Below, one piece after another: positions 19,001 to 29,042 of a DNA stretch of 64,000 nucleotides. The translations under genes were made by a program, and so were the position numbers. Numbering within the stretch: position 1 is the first letter of the stretch; each line of letters opens with the position of its first letter. The stretch spans positions 124,001 to 188,000 of the forward strand of contig NZ_JAVDQI010000003.1 of NCBI RefSeq assembly GCF_031454185.1. Reading direction: 5' to 3'. Below the pieces are notes generated by a model that did no database searches, had not been told where the DNA came from, and saw only the letters and a list, made by a program, of their open reading frames with translations. This DNA is from Methanococcoides alaskense. GTDB lineage: Archaea; Halobacteriota; Methanosarcinia; Methanosarcinales; Methanosarcinaceae.

Positions 19001-19465
19001 ATGTTCACCCACGACACATCCAATATTGCTGCCGGACCGCTCAAAAGTGCATACAAGACCCTTGGGACCATGGTGGAAAAAATGGACGCTCAACTTGAGC
19101 TTGCTAAGAAGATACGTGCAGTGGATGCACCCGATGTTGCAGAAAGGGTATTGAAATCACATTTTCTGCCGGATATGTTCGGCAACCTGAGGGCATTTTC
19201 AAGGCAGGGGACCAGATGTGTCAAATGTGCTGCCAAGTTCCGCAGGCCACCTCTTACCGGAAGTTGTCCGAAATGCGGTGGGCGTGTGATACTGACAGTA
19301 CACGAAGGATCTGTTAAGAAATACCTGCAGGTTTCCATAAAAGTAGCGGAAGAGTATAATGTTTCCAGCTATACAAAACAACGTATCGAACTGATAGGGT
19401 ATGATATGAAATCCCTTTTCGAAAATGATAAGTCAAAACAGATGGGGCTTTCCGACTTCATGTGA
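16028..19465 (+). CDS. polC: DNA polymerase D large (catalytic) subunit, DP2
   Basis: Catalytic subunit of euryarchaeal replicative DNA polymerase D, active with the small exonuclease subunit DP1 (not in this window). About 1145 residues, within the usual range and without intein. The catalytic region has NHIDDIVGVLL and the acidic motif NCDGDED with downstream LLMDGLLNFSRDYLPDKRGG (about residues 855-925). A cysteine-rich block (CPACG, CDCG, CPRCG, CPKC; about 655-700) and a C-terminal zinc finger (CVKC and CPKCGGR) are present. An upstream ATG at 15962 lacks a ribosome site; the ATG at 16028 follows GGGAG and matches the remembered family start MAEIVAS, so it was chosen. Confidence 0.95.
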   Translation: MAEIVASDEMHEYFNTLEGTLKKEIDIVNDARSRGKDPKPHVEIPLAKDLADRVENLIGVKGVAELIRKLEETMSREEAALALGREVAQGKVGEFDSKSEAIEAAIRVSVAMLTEGVVAAPIEGIDRASIGKNDDGSEYVSIFYAGPIRSAGGTAQALSVLVGDYVRRGVGIDKYKPRKEEVERYIEEIMLYKRVASLQYTPSEEEIRLIVENCPICIDGEPTEAEEVEGHRNLERINTNRVRGGMALVLAEGLALKAPKIQKHVKNLKIDGWEWLEQLISGVKNSSDSEEDEETDGKPRIKPKDKYMRDLIAGRPVFSHPSRPGGFRLRYGRSRNTSFAAAGISPAGMIVMDDFIAPGTQLKVERPGKAAGMAPVDSIEGPTVRLNNGDVLRIDTIDEAYALRSEVEEIIDIGEILINYGDFLENNHPLIPSPYCFEWWIQEYRKVAPDAETDEAELKEPSQEVALDLCKELNIPLHPKFTYMWHDIDNSQYTALADLISEEGLLEADGSILKLPLQRTIDTGMKKVLEDLLVQHKVNDPTLTIQEPLPFIYSLGLDKKLSKGWDSLEHEELLENINEIAGFVVRPRAPTRIGARMGRPEKSDKRKMTPAPHALFPIAEAGGNTRSLEKAANFKVNTNSKAGTIPVEIGNRICPACGVEGFEFRCDCGEYTLPKLFCPRCGISVNKAKCPKCDSKTTCASMRKIDFKSIYQKAYESIGERDNLDSFKGVKKMMSKHMTPEPLEKGILRAKHDLFTFKDGTVRYDMSDIPLTHIRPSEIGVSCERMIELGYLKDIYGKPLTNSEQVLCLKVQDLVISYDAADYILRITQYIDDLLVKYYKVAPYYNANHIDDIVGVLLMGLAPHTSAGVLGRLLGFTTASVGYAHPYFHAAKRRNCDGDEDCVMLLMDGLLNFSRDYLPDKRGGQMDAPLVLTTRLDPSEVDKEAHNIDMCASYPLEFYEATQNIANPKDFEDTMDLVSGRLGTTLQYEEFMFTHDTSNIAAGPLKSAYKTLGTMVEKMDAQLELAKKIRAVDAPDVAERVLKSHFLPDMFGNLRAFSRQGTRCVKCAAKFRRPPLTGSCPKCGGRVILTVHEGSVKKYLQVSIKVAEEYNVSSYTKQRIELIGYDMKSLFENDKSKQMGLSDFM

Positions 19466-19575
19466 GGCAGGAAGATCTGGGATACTAAAAGATATGGGGC
19501 GATACAAGCACCGTGCAGCATGTTGCAAGGCACCCATATCGTTAAGTGTCCTATATATTACTGTGAAATTTTCAA

Positions 19576-20805
19576 TTATACAGGCATACCGATCGCATTG
19601 ATGTGTTCGACAAGTTCTTTGAAATTCTCAAATTCAATTTCAAGAACTTCTTTTTCAGTCATGCCGATCGACATCTCACCATCAGCGGTCAAGGATTCAG
19701 GACCACGCCTTACCATCCTATCGACACCATCGGCAGAAAGTACAGCCTTTGCTTCGGGATCGTGAACAAAGGCACGCCCTGGGATCAGCACTGTTTCTGT
19801 GACTTCGGAAAGATCGAGACCATTGAGATCATCAATGGTGATCAGACATCCAATGTCCTTGTTAAGTCCAATTACATTAACAGTGCCCCCGAGCTTGTCA
19901 AATATTTCGGACAGCCTGCCTGCAGCGACCTTACTTGTGAGGATCGTGGCCTTTTTTCGAACCTCAGGAAGTTGTGCCAGCAGGTCATCATGCAGACGTA
20001 TGGCAAAAGGAGAACCTATAAGAGGATCTTCCAGAGGTGTGCCCGTGATCCTTAGATCGTGCTTGGATGCGGCTTCACGAACTATTTGGGTGAACTCATC
20101 CACAGATTGGGTCTTGATATTTTCCATTATTGGTGCGTTCTCAAGAATCAGGCCTTCTTCCCTTGAATTTGCAAATCGCATTAGAATAGCACCTGTGGCA
20201 CCCATCTCTTCGAGGTCGCTCAATGTCTTTTCAAGTACGTCACCATCGTTGATGCCCGGTATTACTACAATAGCACCATAAACCTCACAATTTGCACAGA
20301 ACTCACGAAGCACGGCCAATGATATCTCAGGCTCAGGGTCGTTCATGTACTTCCCACGGATCTCAGGGTCGGTAGCAAATACTGTGAATGATACTTCAGT
20401 TACGCCGTTCTCGATAAAGAATGCGGCATCGTCTTCAGAGGTAAATCCTTTTCCACTTGTGTATCCAAGATGGATGGGTTTCTGGAACTGTGAGAGGAAA
20501 TGTACCAGTTCCTTAAGCTCAGGGTAACAGCTGACATCACCACTGCCACTTATTGTGATCTTATCAAGCTCTCCACTGCTAAAATGTATAGCTTGTGAGA
20601 CCTCCCCCATGACATATTGAGCAGGTTTGAAACCGGAGTAGAGCTCTTTTACACCACGTGTACAATAGTCACATCCCTTTGAAAAAGGAAAACAATGTTT
20701 ACAACCAAACGCAGGTACATCTTTCACTTTTTTGAAATAGCAATAACTGCAAAACCCACGGCAATCCACACCTGGGTTACCTCCAACATCCGCTACAATT
20801 TCCAT
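19576..20805 (-). CDS. mmp10: McrA arginine C-methyltransferase, methanogenesis marker protein 10
   Basis: Cobalamin-dependent radical SAM enzyme that methylates an arginine C5 of methyl-coenzyme M reductase alpha. 409 residues. The radical SAM cysteines are CRGFCSYC (residues 15-22); further cysteine motifs CKHCFPF and CDYC follow at about 36-50. SAM-binding glycines are in TISGSGDVS. The C-terminal half holds the Mmp10-specific domain. It is encoded divergently from mcrBDCGA across a 422-base region. Its target residue is present in McrA here (residue 286 counting the initiator Met). The ribosome site before the ATG is weak. Confidence 0.92.
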   Translation of the reverse strand: MEIVADVGGNPGVDCRGFCSYCYFKKVKDVPAFGCKHCFPFSKGCDYCTRGVKELYSGFKPAQYVMGEVSQAIHFSSGELDKITISGSGDVSCYPELKELVHFLSQFQKPIHLGYTSGKGFTSEDDAAFFIENGVTEVSFTVFATDPEIRGKYMNDPEPEISLAVLREFCANCEVYGAIVVIPGINDGDVLEKTLSDLEEMGATGAILMRFANSREEGLILENAPIMENIKTQSVDEFTQIVREAASKHDLRITGTPLEDPLIGSPFAIRLHDDLLAQLPEVRKKATILTSKVAAGRLSEIFDKLGGTVNVIGLNKDIGCLITIDDLNGLDLSEVTETVLIPGRAFVHDPEAKAVLSADGVDRMVRRGPESLTADGEMSIGMTEKEVLEIEFENFKELVEHINAIGMPV

Positions 20806-21227
20806 ATCGATCGGAGATACCTTAATTTATGTGATACAAATCATTTGTGGTGTAAAAACGGGTAAGTCACATTGTGATTATTATAACCTCATAAATTAAA
20901 ATATATAGTGCCTAAATACACATTTGTTATTACAAATTGTTCAAAACGTATGTATTTTGTATGCGTGTTTGTATGTAATTATTCAGACCCATACCAATCC
21001 CCATTAGAATTGTCCACGATTTCTCGAGATTGAGACGTGCCTTCATAATCCAAATGCAAAAGCTTAAACATAAAAACAGCATTTCAATTTTGAATTGACT
21101 AGAAGGGACTACAATTGGGAATGTAAAAAACACATTAATGGTAATCGAAGAGAAGTTCCGAGCCATTAGTTCAATTATGTGATTTCCAGGAAGAGTTCCT
21201 GTAATAAAATTTAGGAGGAAACTATAC
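20806..21227 (+). promoter_or_regulatory. mcr promoter region and long leader
   Basis: No gene in this 422-base gap between mmp10 and mcrB. A plus-strand TATA-like AAATATATA is at 20898-20906, predicting a start near 20930 and a leader of about 300 bases. At the leader start are three GTATG copies (20948, 20959, 20971), 11-12 bases apart, two of them as TTTGTATG. Just before the ribosome site is a perfect hairpin CAGGAA-GAG-TTCCTG (21187-21201), then AGGAGGAA (21213-21220) and the GTG start of mcrB. The spaced repeats and hairpin are candidates for transcriptional or translational control. A promoter nearer the gene cannot be excluded. Confidence 0.45.
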
Positions 21228-22532
21228 GTGTCTGACAAAGTAGACATATATGACGACAGAGGTACACTGTTGGAAAGCGATGTAGATATACTCAACCTCG
21301 CCCCAACAACAAATGCAGCAATTGGAAAGATCATCAAAGACACAAAGAGAACTGTTGCTATCAATCTTGCAGGTATCGAGAAAGGTCTCGCAACCGGCAA
21401 GTATGGTGGTAAAGGACGTCAGATTCTCGGACGCAGTCTTGAATATGATATCGTAGGGAACGCAGATGCTATCGCAGAGTCTGTTGCAAACTTTGTAAAG
21501 GTAAGCAATGATGACGACACAGTAGTAAAAGTGATCGGCGGCGGAAAACAACTTCTTGTGCAGGTCCCAAGCGCAAGAACAGACACTGGTGCTGACTTCG
21601 TATCAGGAAGCACAGTAAGTGGCGCAGCTGTTGTAGAGACCATCATTAATACGTTCAACACCGACATGTTCGATGCACCACTCGTAAAGGGCGCTGTCTG
21701 GGGTAGCTACCCACAGACCATGGACATGAGCGGCGGTAACGTTGCATCAATTCTCAGCATACCACAGCAGAATGAAGGTCTCGGTTTCTCCTTGAGGAAC
21801 ATCATGACCAACCACGTCGCTGCTATCACAGGCAGAAGGGCAATGAACGCTGCTGCACTCTCCTCGATCTACGAGCAAGCAGGTATGTACGAGATGGGTA
21901 ATGCGGTAGGTTCATTCGAGAGACACCAGTTACTTGGATTCGCATATCAGGGTCTTAACGCTAACAACATAGTCTATGATATCGTCAAAGAGAACGGTAA
22001 GACCGGTACAATCGGCACAGTTATCGATACAGTTGTCGAGAAAGCACTCGACCTTGGCGTCATCGAAGTTGACCATGTAGCACCATCCGGATACAAATTC
22101 TACAAAGCAAATGACGTATCCATGTGGAACGCATGCACAGCAGCTGGTCAGCTCGCAGCTACACTCGTAAACTGTGGAGCAGGCAGAGCAGCTCAGAACG
22201 TGTCATCAACCATCCTGTACTTCAACGATATAATCGAGAAGGAAACAGGTCTTCCTGGCTGTGACATGGGTAGAGCACAGGGTACTGGAGTCGGATTCTC
22301 TTTCTTCAGCCACTCAATCTACGGCGGTGGAGGTCCAGGTATCTTCAACGGTAACCACGTTGTAACAAGACACTCCAGAGGATTCGCAATTCCTTGTGTA
22401 TCCGCTGCATGTTCAATTGACGCAGGTACTCAGATGATAACTATCGAAAAGACATCTGCGCTTGTCGGAAATGTGTTCGGTTCAATCGAAGAATTCAGAG
22501 AGCCGATCAAAGCAGTTGCAGGGGCGCTCTAA
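21228..22532 (+). CDS. mcrB: Methyl-coenzyme M reductase, beta subunit
   Basis: Beta subunit of MCR, the (alpha-beta-gamma)2 nickel-F430 enzyme that makes methane and CoM-S-S-CoB from methyl-CoM and coenzyme B in the cytoplasm. 434 residues, the family length. The C-terminal half has the conserved stretch HSIYGGGGPGIFNGNHVVTR that helps form the coenzyme channel. GTG start with AGGAGGAA eight bases upstream. First gene of mcrBDCGA. Codon use with many GGT/GCA/AAC codons and strong ribosome sites suggests very high expression. Confidence 0.98.
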   Translation: MSDKVDIYDDRGTLLESDVDILNLAPTTNAAIGKIIKDTKRTVAINLAGIEKGLATGKYGGKGRQILGRSLEYDIVGNADAIAESVANFVKVSNDDDTVVKVIGGGKQLLVQVPSARTDTGADFVSGSTVSGAAVVETIINTFNTDMFDAPLVKGAVWGSYPQTMDMSGGNVASILSIPQQNEGLGFSLRNIMTNHVAAITGRRAMNAAALSSIYEQAGMYEMGNAVGSFERHQLLGFAYQGLNANNIVYDIVKENGKTGTIGTVIDTVVEKALDLGVIEVDHVAPSGYKFYKANDVSMWNACTAAGQLAATLVNCGAGRAAQNVSSTILYFNDIIEKETGLPGCDMGRAQGTGVGFSFFSHSIYGGGGPGIFNGNHVVTRHSRGFAIPCVSAACSIDAGTQMITIEKTSALVGNVFGSIEEFREPIKAVAGAL

Positions 22533-22568
22533 TACAAGTGTTCTAACAGATCTCAAAGGTAATACATA

Positions 22569-23057
22569 ATGGTCGAATCTGTCACAAATTTAGAAGATCT
22601 TATTCAGATCGAGATATGTCCAGCACGGTTTCTGAATCCAGAGACCGCACAGAGACTACTCAATGAACTGAGCAACATCGAAGGCATTACACGGGCATTC
22701 GTACATGGCCCGAGGTTACCAAAGACCGTACCATACGGACCGGCAACTGGGCACGATGTTGATCATAAGTTCAGTAAAAATATCCAGATCGGTGAAACGG
22801 ATATGGACCTTGCTGTAATTGTTGGCCGCATAAGGCTGGAGATCCTTAACGAAGAAATCAGAGAGAACATTAGAGAAGTGTGCGAGCGAACACTACCGAT
22901 GGGCTATGAGTTCCGGGAAGGACTTTTCATACAAAAGAGGCAAACCGTTTCAGACTATGCAAAACGCGGACCTGGTGCTGACCCGACTACTTTAGGGCTA
23001 GCTGATCCGAAAGGAAAGGTCGGAAATTGTGTCTGTATGTTAAATCCAGCGGAGTGA
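22569..23057 (+). CDS. mcrD: Methyl-coenzyme M reductase operon protein D
   Basis: 162-residue accessory protein of the mcr operon. It is not part of the mature enzyme; family studies suggest a role in MCR assembly or F430 handling. The conserved segment GPRLPKTVPYGPATGHDVDH is near residues 47-66. It is separated from mcrB by 36 bases and is followed by mcrC, whose TTG start lies six bases past the mcrD stop. Confidence 0.95.
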   Translation: MVESVTNLEDLIQIEICPARFLNPETAQRLLNELSNIEGITRAFVHGPRLPKTVPYGPATGHDVDHKFSKNIQIGETDMDLAVIVGRIRLEILNEEIRENIREVCERTLPMGYEFREGLFIQKRQTVSDYAKRGPGADPTTLGLADPKGKVGNCVCMLNPAE

Positions 23058-23062
23058 TATAT

Positions 23063-23665
23063 TTGTTCGACCGGGAAACACAAGTTGTAGATTGCAGACA
23101 CGGAATGGGCCTTGGTCGAGGAGGAGGACTCGCACAGCGCGGCACACTCTCCGAGACAGGACGCCCCGATGTCATCGCAGTTGCAATGAGCCCGGGAAGA
23201 CGACATATCACAAAGCCGATATGTGAACTCACATACGGCATGCGCAGGGAGGAGATACAGGTCAGTGTACTGGTACTTAATTCTGGATCCGGCATTCCTG
23301 ATACTCCTATGAGATCAGGTTCATTCGGAATGACACCTGAAGAGGTTGCCCAGATATCCAGACATAAACTGGCTGTTATCCATACCGGAAACATACGGGA
23401 TCACGTGGTTAAGAAAGTAAGGGAAATTCTAAAAGAAGCAGATACCCCGGCAATAATCGTCTGTCAAGCAAATATTGATTTTGAGGATCTTGCAAGGGTA
23501 GGCATAAAGACCAAGATTGTAAAGCCAAAAAGTAGCGAGATCCAGACGAAAGGTAAAGTCATGGATATCGTAACAGGCATCACAAGAGGTGAATCCTGTT
23601 CAAGGGATAAACTAAACGAACTTGTGAAGGCCGTTAAAACTACAATGAGATCGATCGATAATTAA
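23063..23665 (+). CDS. mcrC: Methyl-coenzyme M reductase operon protein C
   Basis: 200-residue accessory protein linked in the family to ATP-dependent reductive activation of MCR. The start is read as TTG at 23063, eight bases after GGAG, giving the family N-terminus FDRETQVVDCRHG. The frame is open back to 23027 inside mcrD, but that extension has no ribosome site. Conserved glycine-rich GMGLGRGGGLAQRG and the SPGRRHITKPICE segment are present. Expected in methanogens that keep mcrC in the operon. Confidence 0.93.
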   Translation: MFDRETQVVDCRHGMGLGRGGGLAQRGTLSETGRPDVIAVAMSPGRRHITKPICELTYGMRREEIQVSVLVLNSGSGIPDTPMRSGSFGMTPEEVAQISRHKLAVIHTGNIRDHVVKKVREILKEADTPAIIVCQANIDFEDLARVGIKTKIVKPKSSEIQTKGKVMDIVTGITRGESCSRDKLNELVKAVKTTMRSIDN

Positions 23666-23678
23666 GGAGTGTTATAAC

Positions 23679-24425
23679 ATGGCATACGAAGCACAGTATT
23701 ATCCAGGTGCAACATCCGTTGCAGAGAACAGAAGAAAACACATGTCCGGTAAGGTAGAGAAACTCAGGGAAGTCTCTGATGATGATCTGACCTTAGTACT
23801 CGGACACCGTGCACCAGGTAGCGACTACCCAAGCACACACCCTCCACTCGCTGAGATGGGTGAACCAGAATGTTCAGTCAGAGAGATGGTCGAAGCAACA
23901 CCAGGCGCTAAAGCCGGTGACAGGGTAAGGTACGTTCAGTTCGTTGACTCAATGTACAACGCACCTTCAACCCCATACTTCAGATCCTACGCAGTAGCTA
24001 TCAACTACAGAGGTGTCGACCCAGGTACACTTTCCGGTCGTCAGGTCGTAGAAGCTCGTGAAAGAGATATGGAAGAGATCGCGAAGTTCCAGCTCGAGAC
24101 AGAAATGAGCTGCCCGGCACTTGCAAGTCTTCGTGGCGCAACAGTGCACGGCCACTCACTCCGTCTCCCAGAAGACGGTATCATGTTCGATATGCTCGAC
24201 AGATGCCGCCTTGAGAACGGCGTAGTAATTATGCACAAGGACCAGGTCGGAAGAGCTATCGATAAAAAGGTCGACTTCGGAAAACCAATGTCCGAGGAAG
24301 AAGCTGCAAAGAGAACCACAATCTACCGTGTGGATAATATTGCATTCAGAGATGACGCGGAGGTCATCGAATGGGTCCACACAATATTTGATAAGAGAAC
24401 CGCATATGGATTCAAGCCAGAGTAA
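23679..24425 (+). CDS. mcrG: Methyl-coenzyme M reductase, gamma subunit
   Basis: Gamma subunit of MCR, 248 residues as usual. It contributes residues of the coenzyme M sulfonate pocket; the conserved LGHRAPGSDYPSTHPPLAEM region (about 44-63) and SLRGATVHGHSLRLPEDG (about 149-166) are present. The AAGGAG site ends nine bases before the ATG. The gap to mcrA is 14 bases and contains the mcrA ribosome site. Confidence 0.97.
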   Translation: MAYEAQYYPGATSVAENRRKHMSGKVEKLREVSDDDLTLVLGHRAPGSDYPSTHPPLAEMGEPECSVREMVEATPGAKAGDRVRYVQFVDSMYNAPSTPYFRSYAVAINYRGVDPGTLSGRQVVEARERDMEEIAKFQLETEMSCPALASLRGATVHGHSLRLPEDGIMFDMLDRCRLENGVVIMHKDQVGRAIDKKVDFGKPMSEEEAAKRTTIYRVDNIAFRDDAEVIEWVHTIFDKRTAYGFKPE

Positions 24426-24439
24426 GCGAGGTGAGAAAA

Positions 24440-26158
<1,719 letters not shown>

Positions 26159-26170
26159 TTTCAACAACCT

Positions 26171-26208
26171 AAAAGGCAGGCATTTGCCTGCTTTTTTCTT
26201 CTTTTTTT
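26171..26208 (+). terminator. Intrinsic-type terminator of the mcr operon
   Basis: The stem GCAGGC-ATTT-GCCTGC (26176-26191) is flanked by AAAAG on the left and a T run on the right (to 26197), followed by a second T run at 26202-26208. It begins 13 bases after the mcrA stop. The strongest terminator in the window, as expected for a very active operon. Confidence 0.85.
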
Positions 26209-26410
26209 ATTTTTAGGTAAATTTTACCTGTAAATTATTATTTTGAATAGCGGGAGCTTTTCGCTTGAATGCTATCAAACTGTAAAAAACCCTGAATAAA
26301 TCGTTAATTATATCAGTAAAGTAATCATCATCCAAAGCATTCAAACAGCATTGGATAAATGCAATTCTTTAATATTCGAACATCATAATTCACACAAGGG
26401 TAATCACTTC

Positions 26411-27760
26411 ATGGCCACAGACATAGAACAAAAGGTAATGGAAGCAAAAATAGCATCCATCGTACTTGCAAGTGTAGACACTCAGACAAAGGATAACGCT
26501 CTGGAAGCTATGGCAAAAGCACTTGATGCCAATCGTAACAAGATACTGGAAGCAAACAAAGCTGACCTTGAAGAAGCTGAAAGGATGAAAAGCGAAGGCA
26601 AGCTTTCACAGGCACTTGTCGATCGTTTGAAAGTGACCGAACCCAAGATAGATGGGATGATCAGTGGTATACGAGATGTCATAAAACTGGAAGACCCATC
26701 CGGCAGGACAATAAAGACCCTTGAACTCGATAAAGGACTTGAGCTCTATCAGGTCAGCTCCCCGATCGGCCTCATTGGCGTGATTTTTGAATCCCGACCC
26801 GATGTGGTGCCACAGGTCATGTCCCTTTGTCTTAAAAGTGGTAATGCAACAGTGTTCAAAGGTGGAAGTGAAGCACTGAACTCGAACCGTGTTATATTCA
26901 ACATACTTGTGGAAGCTCTGGAAAGTACCCAAGGAATACCAAAAGGTGCATTCCAACTCATGGAAACAAGAGAAGAAGTAATGGACATCCTTGCTCTTGA
27001 CGAATACATCGACCTTCTTATCCCACGTGGCTCTAACGACTTCGTGAAGTTCATACAGGACAATACCAAGATATCAGTATTAGGACATGCAGATGGCATA
27101 TGCCATGTATATGTTGATACTGACGCTTACCTGAACAAAGCCTATGATGTCTGTTTTGACTCAAAGGTACAGTATCCTGCAGTATGCAATGCAATGGAAA
27201 CCCTGCTCATAAACAGGGAAATAGCCGAAGATTTCCTGCCCGAGATGATAAAAAGATATGAGAAAGCAGGAGTTGAACTTCGTTTTGATGAAGGATCATA
27301 CGCCATAGCAGAAAAACTTGGCAGCGCGAACATTGCAAAAGCAACCGAAGATGACTGGAAGACCGAATACAACGACTTTATCCTCTCCATCAAGCTCGTG
27401 GATTCAATTGAAGAGGCTATCGACCACATCAACAAGTACGGTTCACACCATACAGATGCGATAATCACCGAGAACAAAACAAAGAGAAAACAGTTCATCG
27501 CCCTTGTCGACTCATCCAGTGTAATGGTGAACGCATCCACAAGATTCGCAGACGGATTCCGATATGGAAAAGGAGCAGAAGTAGGGATCAGCACCAACAA
27601 GATACACGCCCGCGGCCCTGTGGGAATGGAAGGACTTGTCATTTACAAATATGTGCTTCTCGGAAATGGTGATAAGGTCGCAACCTACGCAGGAGACACT
27701 CCAAGACCATTTACACACAAAGAACTTGACCGCAAGCTCTCCGATATTATCAACGAATGA
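26411..27760 (+). CDS. proA: Glutamate-5-semialdehyde dehydrogenase (gamma-glutamyl phosphate reductase)
   Basis: NADPH-dependent reduction of glutamyl-5-phosphate to the semialdehyde in proline synthesis. About 449 residues. It has an aldehyde-dehydrogenase fold with SPIGLIGVIFESRPDVVPQV (about 116-135), FKGGSEA, LIPRGSND and the catalytic cysteine in QYPAVCNAMETLL. The open frame reaches back to 26351, but the ATG at 26411 begins the family N-terminus and has AAGGG about ten bases upstream. proB follows after 26 bases, giving a proAB operon; proC is not in the window. Confidence 0.95.
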   Translation: MATDIEQKVMEAKIASIVLASVDTQTKDNALEAMAKALDANRNKILEANKADLEEAERMKSEGKLSQALVDRLKVTEPKIDGMISGIRDVIKLEDPSGRTIKTLELDKGLELYQVSSPIGLIGVIFESRPDVVPQVMSLCLKSGNATVFKGGSEALNSNRVIFNILVEALESTQGIPKGAFQLMETREEVMDILALDEYIDLLIPRGSNDFVKFIQDNTKISVLGHADGICHVYVDTDAYLNKAYDVCFDSKVQYPAVCNAMETLLINREIAEDFLPEMIKRYEKAGVELRFDEGSYAIAEKLGSANIAKATEDDWKTEYNDFILSIKLVDSIEEAIDHINKYGSHHTDAIITENKTKRKQFIALVDSSSVMVNASTRFADGFRYGKGAEVGISTNKIHARGPVGMEGLVIYKYVLLGNGDKVATYAGDTPRPFTHKELDRKLSDIINE

Positions 27761-27786
27761 TGATAAAAAGCATGTGAGGTAGCACT

Positions 27787-28914
27787 TTGACCAATAGAAA
27801 AGAGATATTCGGTGATGCCGAAAAGATCGTTATTAAGATAGGCACAACTTCCATAAGCAGGGAAGATGGCAGTCTTAATAACGAGTTAATGGATACGATA
27901 GCATCACAGGTATCTGAGCTGCATAGAGCCGGAAAACAGATTATACTGGTAAGTTCCGGTTCCATAGGAATAGGTATTGAAATACTCGACCTTGAATGTC
28001 GCCCGAAAGAGATACCCTTACGCCAGGCTGCCGCTGCTGTGGGGCAAGGAGTCCTCATGCAGCACTGGACAGAAGCATTCCGCAAATATGGTTTGAATGT
28101 AGCACAGATCCTGCTAACATACGATTCATTCACCAACCGCCTGACCTACCTCAACCTCAGGAACAGTATTTCCACTCTTTTGAGCTATGGGGTCATCCCC
28201 ATAATCAACGAGAACGATCCCATCTGCGTACATGAAATAGAAGCAACCCTTGGGGACAATGATAAACTTTCAGCGATGGTCGCCAGCAAGATGGAAGCAG
28301 ACCTGTTAATACTCTTTACAGATATCAATGGTCTTTATGATAAAAATCCAAAAAGACACGATGATGCAGTTCTGCTAAGGACCGTTGAAGAGATAACCCC
28401 CACCATCGAAAGCTATGGCGGAAACCCGACCAGCATGAAAGGTGTCGGTGGTATGAGGACAAAAATAGAGGCCGCCAAGATCTGCAATATGTCAGGTTGC
28501 TACATGGTCATCGCAAACAGCAATGTCGACAAAGGTATCCGAAGAATACTGGATGGTGAAGAAGTGGGAACCCTGTTCCTCACCAATCAGTTCGTACACA
28601 AGAATCGCATACGCTGGATAATCCTTGCCAGATCTTCGGGAACCATCGTAGTTGATGAAGGTGCAAAAGAAGCATTGGCAAAGAGAATGAGCCTTCTGCC
28701 CTCAGGAGTTATCGATATAGCGGGTACTTTTGACCGAGGTGACATTGTAAAACTTGAATGTGACGGTTTTGTTTTCGGTAAAGGGATAACGGATTACACA
28801 TCCGAAGAACTGAAAGCTATCAAAGGAAAACAGACCAACGAGATAGCAGATATACTCGGATACAAGAACTATGATCATGTGGTTCAAAAAGACAATATTG
28901 GCCTGTTCAAATGA
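27787..28914 (+). CDS. proB: Glutamate 5-kinase
   Basis: Phosphorylates glutamate, the first and normally feedback-controlled step of proline synthesis. 375 residues: an amino-acid-kinase domain (VIKIGTTSIS near the N-terminus, LVSSGSIGIG, NENDPIC, GGMRTKIEAA) and a C-terminal PUA domain (about 285-370). TTG start at 27787 with GAGGT seven bases upstream. Second gene of proAB. Confidence 0.95.
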   Translation: MTNRKEIFGDAEKIVIKIGTTSISREDGSLNNELMDTIASQVSELHRAGKQIILVSSGSIGIGIEILDLECRPKEIPLRQAAAAVGQGVLMQHWTEAFRKYGLNVAQILLTYDSFTNRLTYLNLRNSISTLLSYGVIPIINENDPICVHEIEATLGDNDKLSAMVASKMEADLLILFTDINGLYDKNPKRHDDAVLLRTVEEITPTIESYGGNPTSMKGVGGMRTKIEAAKICNMSGCYMVIANSNVDKGIRRILDGEEVGTLFLTNQFVHKNRIRWIILARSSGTIVVDEGAKEALAKRMSLLPSGVIDIAGTFDRGDIVKLECDGFVFGKGITDYTSEELKAIKGKQTNEIADILGYKNYDHVVQKDNIGLFK

Positions 28915-29042
28915 ACGTTCGTCTTAAATGAACATGCATTGTTTCAAACAACAATAATATCAGGTAATTGAGCGACCATAACCTTATTATAATTTTTATT
29001 TTATTGTAAGCACCCATAGAGACAAAAACCAAAGGTGCAGTA

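Noticed and set aside
23027..23062. Longer mcrC frame starting inside mcrD
   Set aside because: No ribosome site; the TTG at 23063 is preceded by GGAG at proper spacing and gives the family N-terminus.
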